Source: Megaustenia siamemsis | Lineage: Eukaryota > Mollusca > Gastropoda > Stylommatophora > Ariophantidae | Reading direction: 5' to 3' | Assembly: GCA_032433765.1 (NCBI GenBank) | Contig: JAVIAB010000073.1 | Coordinates: 57,012,565-57,076,564, forward strand | DNA length: 64,000 nt | Shown here: positions 1 through 11,514 of the stretch, in pieces | Layout: each line of letters begins with the position of its first letter | How positions within the stretch are numbered: the first letter of the stretch is position 1 | The notes under the pieces: model-generated | Seen by the model: the letters and a program-made list of their open reading frames with translations, nothing else | Told to the model about the DNA's origin: nothing | Database searches by the model: none | Made by a program: the position numbers and the translations under genes

Positions 1-300
1 AAGTGTCACTTCTTCGTTTATATCAAACATTCGACAGATTTCTCTTTTTACTAGGTCCTTATCAAAACTGTCTAACGTTTCTTTCCTTCCTTGCTTTCTT
101 GCATTTGTTGGCAATAAATATCCGCTTCCTTTAACTATTCGATGAAATGAACGTTTACACAAACCTAAAATATGCATTGTTCTCTTCTCAGGGTTTGATA
201 AAGAACAATAAAGATGTCCCTTTTTACGCTCTCTGCAGAAGTATTGATAAATCTTTATAGCAATGTTATGCTCAGTAAAATATGTTGCCTTTATATTCAT
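1..300 (-). CDS. N-terminal part of an IS630/Tc1-type (DDE_3-like) transposase gene, runs off the window
   Basis: Open minus-strand frame of 100 codons from an ATG at 300-298 to the window edge; the first upstream in-frame stop is at 394-396. It begins MNIKATYFTEHNIAIK and contains 'LGLCKRSFHRIVKGSG', which looks like a helix-turn-helix, then a basic 'RKQGRKETLDSFDKDLVKRE' block followed by 'ICRMFDINEEVTL'. This order (HTH, basic linker, then a second helix-turn-helix with a 'FDK.lvkR.v..f' signature) is what I recall from N-termini of DDE_3-type, IS630/Tc1-like transposases, including domesticated copies. The catalytic domain would lie left of position 1. A related catalytic-domain fragment lies upstream at 824-1090, so this is one of at least two copies. 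Not recognised as a named gene. Confidence 0.55.
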   Translation of the reverse strand, partial: MNIKATYFTEHNIAIKIYQYFCRERKKGHLYCSLSNPEKRTMHILGLCKRSFHRIVKGSGYLLPTNARKQGRKETLDSFDKDLVKREICRMFDINEEVTL

Positions 301-402
301 TCTCACATAGACTTGCAGAAGATAATATGGATAGTGCCGCCTCCTTTCTGTAAATATTGAGATTTGCCTCTGAATTATGACTCGAACTCGAGTCTACGGC
401 CG

Positions 403-800
403 TGATTTTGACGTCACATAATTTCCGGTTTCGGCTAAAATGTCATTTTGTGCTAAACGGGAAATTTCATATGTAACATTTCTTTATAAAAATTTATAGT
501 GGAAACATAACTATTTTAGGACGGTGCGCATTCAGCCGTGAAGGTCATGCCTATATGTTAAAGAATCAGCTGTGAGATGTAAGCATCTACATAATCCCGC
601 CGGTGTTTATAATATCGATTAACTTTTTTTTAATATAGGTTAAATAAGGCATCTTTGAAACTGGATCACATTTCTTTGATAAAAAATATTTTTATAGCGA
701 CATTAGTATTCTAAACCTAACTTCAAAAGATCAATGCAAATGAACAATAAGTTTTTGAAAAAAATAAATTAATGTCTAGGCAAACGAATCTGAACGGACT
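403..800 (-). repeat. Upstream flank of transposase copy A, related to 1231-1575
   Basis: Matches 1231-1575 in the same order at scattered blocks: 'gccgtg', 'ttttgtgc', 'aactatttta', the stretch around 'caaaaaatattt.tata.cgacat', and an identical terminal 'ctgaacggactata'. Divergence is considerable and only visual alignment was possible. It lies directly upstream of the ATG at 300. Confidence 0.4.
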
Positions 801-823
801 ATAGAAGCGTATCTACATAGTGC

Positions 824-1090
824 TTAATTGTGGGTGTTGTTCGTTATGTGTATTTGTAAACATGAATTCAATTGGTTACAATTAGTGTGGCCGTATTTCT
901 CAATGATTTTGTCAACATGGTACACCTTTTTCTTATTCGTATTCTTCACAAGTTGTAACAATTCGGGTTTTAAATATGTGTCGTCAAATTTGACATTTTC
1001 ATTCGCAAGCCATGTCCTAATTTGCTCTTTTGTATTTGATGCAGTAGGCACTTTGTCCCATCTTGAATTCCCTAAGGAAGTGCTGATATA
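824..1090 (-). pseudogene. Catalytic-domain fragment of a second DDE_3-like transposase copy
   Basis: The minus-strand peptide starts 'LGNSRWDKVPTASNTKEQIR', continues 'TWLANENVKFDDTYLKPEL', then 'VDKIIEKYGH'. In DDE_3 transposases the second catalytic Asp sits in a 'DNA.YH....K.PT' segment, followed by an 'I..WL....I.f...m.K.eL' stretch and then 'i....GH'. This fragment fits that block; the catalytic Asp position reads Gly (LGNS instead of a DNA-like triplet), so it is inactive if aligned correctly. After 'KYGH' the expected LPPYH..LNPIE segment is not recognisable. There is no N-terminal half on this copy, and the next sequence downstream on its strand is the flank of copy A. Confidence 0.55.
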
Positions 1091-1230
1091 GTAAAACAGT
1101 AACCTTTTGCATAGTTATAAATTTGCATTTCAAACTCATTGTAATTTAGATATAAATGTTGGTATTTAAAGTCAACAAATTGTCTACTGAGTCTTCACAA
1201 AATTAATCAAGATACGCCTTCCCTTCGGTA

Positions 1231-1575
1231 ATTAATGCCCAGGCCGTGGTGCGTCATGTCGTTCAATAACAATTCAGTTTTGTGCACGGGATTTTCCTGA
1301 ACTTAGTGTTTCTGCAATAGCCAAACTATTTTACGTGAACGACCGCACCAAATTAATGTATATATCCTAAAATGGTGTCAAATTCGAACAGGGTGAATTT
1401 AATATAGCCTAAAGAAGAAAACTTTTAAACTAGATCAAATTTCTCAGAGCAAAAAATATTTCTATAACGACATCAATATTATAAGATTACATGCAAAAGT
1501 TGAAAGCAAAATAACAAACGGTTATCACGTAAAGCTAATTCAAGTGTGGTTATGAATTTCTGAACGGACTATAAT
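1231..1575 (-). repeat. Related flank upstream of transposase copy B
   Basis: Partner of 403-800. The best-conserved part is 1430-1575 against 660-800, including 'gatca.atttct' and the end 'ctgaacggactata'. The two flanks are about 800 bp apart in direct orientation, which suggests an old tandem duplication of the transposase unit. Confidence 0.35.
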
Positions 1576-1630
1576 TCACTTTATTAGTGGCGAGTGAACT
1601 TTATGCTACCTTGTATACAATTTTCTCCTG

Positions 1631-1631
<1 letters not shown>

Positions 1632-1662
<31 letters not shown>
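1632..1662. repeat. (TA)n microsatellite
   Basis: About 15 uninterrupted TA units. Confidence 0.95.
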
Positions 1663-1664
<2 letters not shown>

Positions 1665-1979
1665 GTATCGTAGTCGATGTTTTCTGTTTGCCCCATATAG
1701 AATGCATTTATTCGCAGGTTGCTTGTATCTTGTATCGTTTCTTAAACGGTGAAACTGTATCTTTCCCTTCTACTTAAAAAATGTAAAAAAAAAAAAAATT
1801 AATTAACAAACAAAACTGTCTTCCCATTATTCTGCTGGTCGCTAGCTTCAACAGGTCCCACCAAGCTTATTTCACTTCTTTCTGTTCTTGTCCTGAGGGT
1901 GTTGCCTATTTCTTAAGCCAGGCACAATTCGTTTAACCTAAGGTTATATTAGACCGAAATTGCCACACACAAATATTAG

Positions 1980-2252
1980 CGAAAACTACATAAAGCTGTT
2001 CCCGTGAGAACAACTGAGCGGAAGCTGACCTTGACAAGCTAGTAGCTCTGAAAATGAATGCCAAGGGAACTAAGCCAGACAGGAGCGCTACCGGGAATCC
2101 AAAGATCTGTCAACCAACACAGCCAACACGGTGGTCGTCAGTCTCCACACACTGGGGGATATACTGGGGAGGAGATCTCAGCCCTTATGATCTTATCCGA
2201 TGTGTAATGAGGATGACCCGTCGGCTAAACTAAACTAAACTAAACTAAACTA
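1980..2252 (+). mobile_element. Probable retroposon 3' end with (AAACT)n tail
   Basis: A GC-richer block ending in 'gatgacccgtcggct' followed by five AAACT units, against an AT-rich background. A unique segment ending in a short pentanucleotide array is typical of non-LTR 3' ends. I found no second copy in the window and no recognisable protein, so the call is tentative. Confidence 0.3.
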
Positions 2253-2259
2253 AGACAAT

Positions 2260-2744
2260 GTAAACACATTTACGCATGCAAGAGAAGCTTTCTTCCATCG
2301 CCTCATCTCTTTCTCTTGCCCCTTCTCCTCTTTCTTTCCGAATAAATCCCCCTAACTCCGTCATGACTTTCTCTTGCTATTTTTACTCCCTCCTTCTTTT
2401 ACTCTCTCTCTCCTCCATGATACAAAGTTAGTTAACTATTATACAATATGAAATGGGTTCAGGACGTCAAGCGAAGACTGTAGCCTCGGTGTCCAACATT
2501 TCTTCAAATCTCAGTCAAGCGAATCAGGTATCAGATTATGATATGTAGCCCTAGGTCGTGATGGCCGCTTCCCAACTTCCGCTTCAGCTCTTCACTTTCT
2601 GGCCAGGTTTGCCGAGGATTGTTGTGATCTGGAGAGACCAGAAGATCGCGTTCATGGTAATCTACTCTTCTTCCCATTCATGCGTGTGTGGAAAAGTGGG
2701 GGAGGGGGGGGACTTTTAGAAGGCGGAAGTGACTCGGGATCTGT
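2260..2744. other. No gene recognised
   Basis: Pyrimidine-rich stretch at 2290-2420, then mixed sequence. No open frame with a recognisable domain and no repeat copy elsewhere in the window. Confidence 0.5.
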
Positions 2745-3730
2745 GTGGGAAATAGGTATAACATTACATATAAATATGGCTTACACATATACAATAGGTA
2801 TAACATGAAATATAAATATGGCTTACACATATACAATAGGTATAACATTAAATATAAATATGGCTTACACATATACAATAGGTATAACATTACATATAAA
2901 TATGGCTTACACATATACAATAGGTGTAACATTAAATATAAATAGCTTACAAACATACAATAGGTATAAAATTACATATAACTATGGCTTACCCATATAA
3001 AATAGGTATAAAATTACATTTAACTATGGCTTACACATATACAATGGGTATAAAATCACATATAGATATGGCGTACACTTACACAATATGTATAAAATCA
3101 CATATATGTATGGCTTACACATATGCAATAGGTATAACATTAAATATAAATAGCTTGCAAACATACAATAGGTATAAAATCATATATAAATATAGCTTAC
3201 ACTTATATAATAGATATAAACTTGCATATAAATAATGATGTGACATATACAATAGGTATAAAATTACGCTTAAATATGGCTGTGACATATACAATAAGTA
3301 TAAAATTACATATAAATAATGATGTGACATATTCAATAGGTATAAAATCACATATAAATAATGAAGTGACATATACAATAAGTATAAAATTACATATAAA
3401 TGTTGCTGTGACATATACAATACGTATAAAATTACATATAAATAATGATGTGACATGTATAATAGGTATAAAATTACGTTTAACTATAGCTGCCACATAT
3501 ACACTAGGTAAACATTTGCGTATAAATATGGCTGCCACATATACAATAGGTAAACATTTGCGTATAAATATGGCTACCACATATATAATAGGTATAGAAT
3601 TACGTTTAACTATGGCTGCCATATAAACACTAGGTAAACATTTGCGTATAAATATGGCTGCCACAAATACAATAGGTAAACATTTGCGTATAAATATGGC
3701 TGCCACATATATAATAGGTATACAATTACG
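2745..3730. repeat. 42-bp minisatellite, about 23 copies
   Basis: The unit reads like 'atggcttacacatatacaat' followed by 'aggtataacattacatataa' and 'at'. Copies 1-5 are nearly identical. Later copies drift to a 'gctgtgacatatacaa' and then a 'gctgccacatatacaa' variant, some with length changes. Because 42 is a multiple of 3, several frames stay open on both strands with 14-residue repeats (for example MAYTYTIGITLHIN). These frames are a by-product of the period, not evidence of a gene. Confidence 0.95.
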
Positions 3731-3779
3731 TAATAATATACTACGTCACATACCGTAAAGCTGTAACAAATAATATATA

Positions 3780-4645
3780 TCTTGTTTTTTCTTGTACTCA
3801 GCGCTGGCCAGATCGTGGACTGATTTCATCGTCTGTTGGCGTCACAGATTTTGATGTGTAGACCAATCGTTAATACTGATGTCCAGTCTTCTCATTTCTG
3901 GTTTATATTTGTTTTGAAAGCGGTAATAAAATCACTACTTTATACTGCCTAGTTGTGTCTGATTTTCATTTCCGTTGAAACCACAATGGAAAGGCAAGCA
4001 CTGGAAGAGAGTAACTTTAGAGAAATTAGTTCATTTCTTCACATCAAGGGACATCTGCTCATCTTTCATGATAAAAGATAATGCAATCGTTGCAGGATGA
4101 TTGCTTACATATTGAGAGACCTATATTGCATTGATCAGTATGGTTGTTTCTACTTTGATGCTTGTTGACATCTTTCCAGATGCGTTGTTTATATTTATTC
4201 TCAGCTTCTCTACGTCTCTCCAACTCTAAACTTTTTCTTCGTATAAATATCGCATCCGTGTATAACCAATCACAATTAAACCATTGCAACAAATGTTGCC
4301 GTCCATTAGAGACGAAAGCTGCTAGAATTAATCAATTTGTAGGAATTCTGATGCACAAATTAAACGAGTATATCTTCTTTTATTCCCCCCTCATTCTTCT
4401 GCGTCTCATTTGTTTAGTAATAATTATAATTAATACACACCCTTTCATTTCTGCATTCATCAGAACAATTACTACACACCTTCATCTTTCCAGTTCATAA
4501 AGACGTTTAATTGGCACAGATGAGCTGTGTTGGGGCTTACTGCCAGTTGCGTTTTTTTTTTATATTTAAAAAGTATTAATTACACAACACATGCCTAATA
4601 GATGTTTTATTTGATATGGAAGAAACGTGTTTTGCCTATTTGTAC
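3780..4645. other. No gene recognised
   Basis: Single-copy-looking AT-rich DNA. Two overlapping opposite-strand frames (4059-4292, 4162-4500) have no recognisable motif. A poly(T) run sits near 4552. Confidence 0.4.
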
Positions 4646-4673
4646 TATAGCTATATATATATTTATTTATATT

Positions 4674-4727
<54 letters not shown>
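4646..4727. repeat. Imperfect (TA)n microsatellite
   Basis: About 80 bp of TA repeats, interrupted by 'tttatttat' near 4660 and 'taata' near 4683. Confidence 0.95.
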
Positions 4728-4728
<1 letters not shown>

Positions 4729-5021
4729 TCCTATCATCCTCTTAATCTCCATTTTTGACCTATACGGATATTTCTTATCTTTCAAAGGGTTATTCAAGCC
4801 GCTTGTGAAAAACGCAGGGTGCATGGGTTATCATGATACTTGATATTGAAAGATATCTTTATGTGGTAGCCTATTAAATCTATTCAGATATAAGGATATT
4901 TACTTCTCCCATTTCACCGTCAACTCTTATGGTTTCTGCACTACTGCTGATATCTCCTGCACCTGTTTTTTTTTTTTTCTGTTATATAATTTCTCGTCAA
5001 AATCAGCCTTAGAAACAATGG

Positions 5022-5120
5022 CATAGACTGGAAAGAAGTGGAGAAAATGTCCAAGAATATGGATGGACGGAGAGACCTTGTTGTTAACCTATGCTCTAAA
5101 ATAGTGTCTAAAGGGTTTTG
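5022..5120 (+). mobile_element. LINE theta C-terminal fragment
   Basis: The frame reads 'DWKEVEKMSKNMDGRRDLVV' then 'NLCSKI', ending near a (ATTG)-like stretch. A short 'W..LV.NLCS' end just before the stop is common at LINE ORF2 C-termini. A related piece is at 40265-40350 ('NWKTLIDNLCFNMAH'). Confidence 0.3.
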
Positions 5121-5439
5121 ATTAATTGATTGATAAGTATATGGTGTTTATTTTATCTTAGGTCGAATCAAAATGTCTGATAGCCTCCGACTTTAATCTG
5201 TTGTTGCTGTCGAACTGTCTGTACTGTATTAAAGCCACATCAATTTAGTTGTTCATACAGTACATGTTTTGAAGTTATCTATGTGTTTCTTCATCTTGCT
5301 ATGAGCGGTTGTTGGTTGTGGCCTAATAAGCCCACATCTTGAAACATCCATTGTTATTGAAACATAAATCTCGATTCATAAATAGCTGGTCATGTGGCAA
5401 GAAGAGACAATTAGAGAAATCAAAGAGGGCCCTCAAATG

Positions 5440-5620
5440 AAAACCAGAGGGTAAAAGGAAAAGAAGCCGACCCTAGAGAAACACTAAAAGAATATTGAGG
5501 CGAGAGCCAACAACAGCAGGCAGCAGCTCCCTCGCCGAGCAACTAGCCCAAATTAGGGACGTGTTGCGAGATACAATGCGGGTCCTGTGCAAGGTCTATC
5601 CTGTGCTAGGACGTGATAAC
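5440..5620 (+). mobile_element. LINE gamma 3'-end fragment
   Basis: 'aagccgaccctagagaaaca' and 'ctccctcgccgag..actag' match the gamma 3' coding end at 63300-63390 (KRGRPRETLRRT ... GICSLNKIELLV) and, in reverse, 12590-12680. The peptide in one frame contains 'SSSLAEQLAQIRDVLRDTM'. Frameshifted and truncated on both sides. Confidence 0.45.
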
Positions 5621-6038
5621 TTTAGGTGGTTCACGATTTGCAAGATAGACCATTCGGACCAAATCAACCAAATATATCCGGGGTTAAAGAGTTAATGTTT
5701 GACCTCACAATAGTTTGAACTACGGCACACTGTTTATATAATAGACTATTAGCCTGTGCATTTGATTTCAGATGTTTGTATCTCGCTTTGTTTGTTTTAA
5801 GCACTTCTTCCTGTTAAATTGAGGAGGCTTTTCCGTAGCTTATAGCTACCGCCAACGTAGCTCTTGTGTTTAAGGAAACACGTAAGTTTGTTTAATACAA
5901 AAATGTGATGACTAGTTATAACAGCAACTAAATCACAAAAACTCACCCCATTTCTAGACATGTAAAAACGCCAAGGCATTTTTTTTTAATTGCTGACATG
6001 CAATTATGTAATCATCATCATATGTCGTTTCCACATGG

Positions 6039-6294
6039 AAGATTTTGATAGCTCAGTGGTTAGTTAACTGGACTACAAAGGACAAGAGGTAGGGTTCGAT
6101 CCCAAACGACTGCTTCCGGTTCACCCATCTTTTAATAGGTACCGGATTTTTTTTCTAGGAAAGTAAGCGGCACGTGCGCAATACCAACCACATTACCCCA
6201 AAAAATCATGTGCTGATGGTCTGTAACATTTATGGTCACTAACACCATATTCCCTATACGCCACTTGGTGTGACGGGGACTCTTTTACTTTACA
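6039..6294 (+). mobile_element. SINE S1, nearly full length
   Basis: tRNA-like head with A-box 'tagctcagtggtta' and B-box 'ggttcgatccc', then the S1 body ('ggtaccggat', 'aatcatgtgctga.ggtctgt', 'tccctatacgccacttgg') and the tail 'tgacgggga.tcttttactt'. This is the same arrangement as the TSD-bounded copy at 13661-13914. Confidence 0.85.
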
Positions 6295-6457
6295 CGGCTT
6301 TTCTAGATCAACGATTTACTAGATGGAAAGACAACAATAACAATAAAGGAACAAAACACAAAACATACTAACTTCCTGAGGAACTCCATGCATTAGACCG
6401 CAACGTTATCCTGTTTATTTTTTTTTTTATTGTTCTTTTAATAAAGCTGTTGTAGTA

Positions 6458-6616
6458 CATTTTTGACAAGCTGTCATTGTAAAAAGTATTGTTATGGAAA
6501 CAGCCTTAGATTTTAGAAGCAGTGATCTCTGCAATATGTGCCATTTTGGCACGCAAGGTTTCTGTTTTTGAGAATGTGGTTCTGCCCTATGTGCCGTCTT
6601 CGGCTCGAAAGGACAA
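6458..6616 (+). mobile_element. Retroposon 3' end (about 160 bp) ending in the gamma terminus
   Basis: Near-identical to 38784-38942, starting at 'tgacaagytgtcattg' and ending 'gtgccgtcttcggctcgaaa' then 'ggacaatagatag'. The last about 35 bp match the LINE gamma terminus at 63488-63525. No recognisable protein. Either a 5'-truncated LINE 3'UTR or a SINE that shares the LINE 3' end. Confidence 0.6.
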
Positions 6617-7198
<582 letters not shown>

Positions 7199-7659
7199 TA
7201 CATTTGATTTGTTTACCTCGTTTTTCGTTTACCAGCTTTAACCTCAGCATCGAATTTTTTATGTTGTTGTTATTTTCATAAATTGTTATTTCAGCTGTTT
7301 AATTTCTTGTTTTATTCTCATAACTTAGGAGCTCCGAAAGACAAATGCCTACGAATTTTCGTTAAAAGAAATGAAATCATTCATGAGGACAGCAAGCAAG
7401 AATTTTTTCTTGTAAGGAAAAGAAGATGGTTTCACATGGGACAAGAAGTCAAAATGAATTAATATATAATTCTTAGTATCGACATCAGGCTATCACAGAT
7501 ACGAGGAAGACTAAAAGAGATTCGATTCAGATCATTCAAAAAAGAATGGTCAGTTATGTGTGTGTCTAGAAAATGCAAAACCTGCTAGAACTAGCAACAC
7601 ATCTTTGAGGGAGAATCAATATTGCCATCTCTGCAGCTCTGTGTCGGTGTGGCCCAAAG

Positions 7660-9346
7660 CAAACCTTTGTGTGGGCTAAGGCATACCAGAAGGGAACCTT
7701 TGTGTGGACCAAGGCATACCAGAAGGAAACCTTTGTGTGGACCAAGGCATGCCAGAAGGGAACAATTGTGTGGACCAAGGCATGCCAGAAGGGAACCTTT
7801 GTGTGGACTAAGGCATGCCAGAAGCGGACCTTTGTGTGGACAAAGGCATGCCAAAAGGGGACCTTTGTGTGGACCAATGCATACCAGAAGGGAACCTTTG
7901 TGTGGACTAAGGCATGCCAGAAGGGAACCTTTGTGTGGGCAAAGGCATGCCAGAAGCGGACCTTTGTGTGGACAAAGGCATGCCAGAAGGGAACGATTGT
8001 GCGGACCAAGGCATACCAGAAGCGGACCTTTGTGTGGACAAAGGCATGCCAAAAGGGAACCATTGTGTGGACTAAGGCATGCCAGAAGGGAACCTTTGTG
8101 TGGACAAAGGCATGCCAGAAGCGGACCTTTGTGTGGACCAATGCATACCAGAAGGGAACCATTGTGCGGACCAAGGCATACCAGAAGCGGACCTTTGTGT
8201 GGACAAAGGCATGCCAAAAGGGAACCATTGTGTGGACCAATGCATACCAGAAGGGAACCATTGTGCGGACCAAGGCATACCAGAAGCGGACCTTTGTGTG
8301 GACAAAGGCATGCCAAAAGGGAACCATTGTGTGGACTAAGGCATGCCAGAAGGGAACCTTTGTGTGGACAAAGGCATGCCAGAAGCGGACCTTTGTGTGG
8401 ACCAATGCATACCAGAAGGGAACCATTGTGCGGACCAAGGCATGCCAGAAGGGAACCTTTGTGTGGACTAAGGCATGCCAAAAGGGGACCTTTGTGTGGA
8501 CCAATGCATACCAGAAGGGAACCATTGTGCGGACCAAGGCATACCAGAAGGGAACCATTGTGCGGACCAAGGCATACCAGAAGGGAACCATTGTGCGGAC
8601 CAAGGCATACCAGAAGGGGACCTTTGTGTGGACCAATGCATACCAGAAGGGAACCATTGTGCGGACCAAGGCATACCAGAAGGGAACCATTGTGCGGACC
8701 AAGGCATACCAGAAGGGGACCTTTGTGTGGACCAATGCATACCAGAAGGGGACCTTTGTGTGGACCAATGCATACCAGAAGGGGACCATTGTGCGGACTA
8801 AGGCATGCCAAAAGGGGACCTTTGTGTGGACCAATGCATACCAGAAGGGGACCTTTGTGTGGACTAAGGCATGCCAAAAGGGGACCTTTGTGTGGACCAA
8901 TGCATACCAGAAGGGAACCATTGTGTGGACCAAGGCATACCAGAAGGGAACCATTGTGCGGACCAAGGCATGCCAGAAGGGAACCTTTGTGTGGACTAAG
9001 GCATGCCAAAAGGGGACCTTTGTGTGGACCAATGCATACCAGAAGGGAACCATTGTGCGGACCAAGGCATACCAGAAGGGAACCATTGTGCGGACCAAGG
9101 CATACCAGAAGGGAACCATTGTGCGGACCAAGGCATACCAGAAGGGGACCTTTGTGTGGACCAATGCATACCAGAAGGGAACCATTGTGCGGACCAAGGC
9201 ATACCAGAAGGGAACCATTGTGCGGACCAAGGCATACCAGAAGGGGACCTTTGTGTGGACCAATGCATACCAGAAGGGGACCTTTGTGTGGACCAATGCA
9301 TACCAGAAGGGGACCTTTGTGTGGACCAAGGCATGCCAGAAGGGAA
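7660..9346. repeat. 33-bp minisatellite, about 51 copies with higher-order structure
   Basis: The unit is like 'ggaccaaggcataccagaag' followed by 'ggaaccattgtgc'. Variable sites include caaggc/caatgc, cagaag/caaaag, aacc/gacc, attgtgcgg/tttgtgtgg. Three-unit (99 bp) higher-order repeats occur at 8110-8335, and a block of about 10 units at 8475-8800 recurs almost unchanged at 9003-9330 (offset 528 bp, 16 units). Frames of 560-600 codons are open on both strands because 33 is divisible by 3. No ORF has a non-repetitive domain attached, so I do not call a gene. Confidence 0.95.
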
Positions 9347-9470
9347 AAGTTCACGAGTAAGTAAGACTTAATTCTCTTGGAGGACATGCGGAGGGCAAGA
9401 AAAAGTTATGTGCTCTTTGAGAACTAACGTAACCAGGAACATTCGTTTACGTCGAGTTAAAGAAATATAA

Positions 9471-9703
9471 AGAGGTAAAGGTTACTTCCACGCCTTGCTA
9501 GGCGTATAGGAAATAAGGTGTTAGTGACCATATTTTTCTATGACCACGGCACATTTTTGGGTGGTCTTTACTTCCCAGAAAAATTTCTGGTACTCATTTT
9601 TACAGGTGAACCCCGGAGCCTTGTTGGAACAACATTCCGCCACTTTTGGGGAGTTTTTTTTATCAGGAAGCGAGCACACTAACCACTCAGCCACCGAGGC
9701 TCC
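9471..9703 (-). mobile_element. Divergent SINE S1 copy
   Basis: Minus orientation. The head at 9660-9703 reads as the complement of 'gcctcggtggctgagtggtt', followed by the S1 body landmarks ('ctaggcgtatagg', 'ttagtgaccatatttt', 'tttacttcccagaa'). The B-box region is degraded. It belongs with the copies at 25229, 36538 and 40442 rather than with the canonical 'tagctcagtgg' group. Confidence 0.7.
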
Positions 9704-10680
9704 TTTCGCTATGTACCGAATACAAATATTCAGTAATTATTATTTATACCCTCGATAATTCTGTGGAGTTCGAGTACTGTACTGAAACTGATGTGTATAT
9801 CAGAATCCCATATCCAAACTGAGTTTGTAAAAGAAACGTCTGTAGAAAGTATGCCATCGCGGTGTTTTGCCAAAAATGTCTAAGAGTTAATTTAATGACG
9901 TCATTGGAATAATACTAACGAACATTAAGAAATTACCCTTGGGGAAATCACTCGTTCTATGAAGTTCGTGTACTCTTTTTGGGATCTTCCTATTTCATCA
10001 GGAAACAGATAAAAACGCTAACACACGCAGTTTGAATACATTGAGGATGCAGGGTTCTATATACAAAAGCAAAAATTACGATGCGTGCCTGCCTCGAAGT
10101 TATATTGTGGCATTTAGTGCATTTTCTATCTCCCACAACGGAGAGGTGCAGCTGGGTTGTTGCCCTTCTTCGTGTATTGTTCTTGTTGACAATTATCAAA
10201 TCCACTCCACTTTATTGTGGGCGGCTACACACATATACTCTATATATTTCGTTATTACGAAATACCTTATCTCAAACTTAATTTTTTAAGGGATATTTGT
10301 GGGCCTGTTGTCAAATACACAGCCGGTTTTCTGATTCGTGACCCGGAACACATTTCGTTAAGTCCGCCTGCATTACAAACATCTACGTCACTTTTTTTTT
10401 AATATATAAATAAACAACTCAAGTATTTCTCGGTCTCATTCATAAAATCGTACTTCTAACATCACGAGCCAAAGAAGGAAAAGATATACAACAATGGTAA
10501 AGGACAATCCTTTGAAGATTTTTGGTTGATTCATAAACCCTACGTTCATGAGACTGACTACTCATCTTAGAGTGAAGTGCTGATGAAATGGTTTCGGAAA
10601 ATAATCGTCCCCATTCACTAAGATGACTATTTTACTCTCAAAATTGTCCATAATTAAATGTAATTATTTCCTATTATAAT
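9704..10680. other. No gene recognised
   Basis: AT-rich, with several short overlapping frames on both strands (9990-10402) and none with a known motif or splice structure I can support. Confidence 0.4.
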
Positions 10681-10682
10681 TT

Positions 10683-10815
10683 AAAATCATCGTGTGGCAT
10701 ACCGGTTGACGTAGGCGATCATGTCCTTCCACAATCTTCTATATACCGTGCATCGTATCAGTTCTGTTGTTGACTGTTTTCCATGTCATGACACCAAGCT
10801 ATCCAGTATAATTGA
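10683..10815 (-). mobile_element. LINE alpha 3'-end fragment
   Basis: Complement of the alpha 3' coding end: 'ataccggttgacgtaggcga' and 'gttgttgactgttttccatg' correspond to the C-terminus at 44520-44610 (HGKQSTTELIR ... NRYGT). Truncated at its 5' side at about 10815. Confidence 0.75.
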
Positions 10816-10929
10816 AAATATTCTTTATTAAAACTCGTTATATGAAATATACATTTCATTACATATGTGTAATATCATAGTACGTAGTAGCCTCAGTCAG
10901 TCATAGTTGGCTGTGGATTTTCAGCTACC

Positions 10930-11500
10930 CTAGAAATGTTATTTTGTTCCTTTCTTTCGCCGTGTATTCTCTTTTTCTATGAATCTGTCTGCTTCTTGTT
11001 TGAGTTGGAGATTTAGAGTGTGTTTCCAGAGACTGCAGCCTGCAGCTATTTCTTCCCAGGCTGCGGAGTTTATGATCAGAGTCTTCATGTCATGTTTACA
11101 GACGTCTACACATCGAAGTTTTGGGCGACACATAGTCCTTTTGCCATCTGCTAGTTGTCCTTAGAGTATATCGTTTGGTATGCGGCCATCTTTCACACAG
11201 TGTACGTGACCAAGCCAGCATAACCTACGTCGTTTGAGCAGCGTGTAGATGTTCGGGAGGCCTGTGCGAGTCATGACCTCCACGTTTGTCACTTTATCCT
11301 TCCAGGTGATGTCAAGAATATGGCGCAGACATTGCATATAGAATGCGTTCAGCCTTCTCTCCTGCTTTGTATAAGTTGTCCAAGATTCGCTGCCATACAG
11401 GAGGATACTAATGATGCAGGCATTGTAAACTGCGGCCTTTATTTTAATTTTCAGTTTGTTGTTTTGCCAGACACATATATATAATACATACAATACTGAC
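10930..11500 (-). mobile_element. LINE epsilon, ORF2 C-terminal part
   Basis: Minus-strand peptide with 'ISILLYGSESWTTYTKQERR', 'LNAFYMQCLRHILDITWKDK', 'LLKRRRLCWLGHVHCVKDGR', an in-frame stop, then 'KRTMCRPKLRCVDVCKHDMK'. This is the thumb/C-terminal block (LYGsE.W, W.dkv.N..v, R.LrWlGHv, RGRP.lRykDv) of non-LTR retrotransposons. RT palm and endonuclease are absent (5' truncated). Another copy lies at 22606-23215. Confidence 0.8.
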
Positions 11501-11514
11501 AAATAAAATATACC

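Noticed and set aside
2678..3706. Several 60-167-codon frames
   Set aside because: Frames of the 42-bp minisatellite.
6050..6115. A true tRNA gene at the S1 heads
   Set aside because: A/B boxes are spaced like a tRNA, but the head is followed by a conserved SINE body at every copy and the acceptor stem does not close.
7660..9346. CRISPR-like array
   Set aside because: Units are contiguous with no spacers, and the context is eukaryotic.
7566..9387. Four very long frames of 563-598 codons on both strands
   Set aside because: They are the translation of a 33-bp tandem repeat in different phases; no non-repeat domain, start context or splice structure supports a gene.
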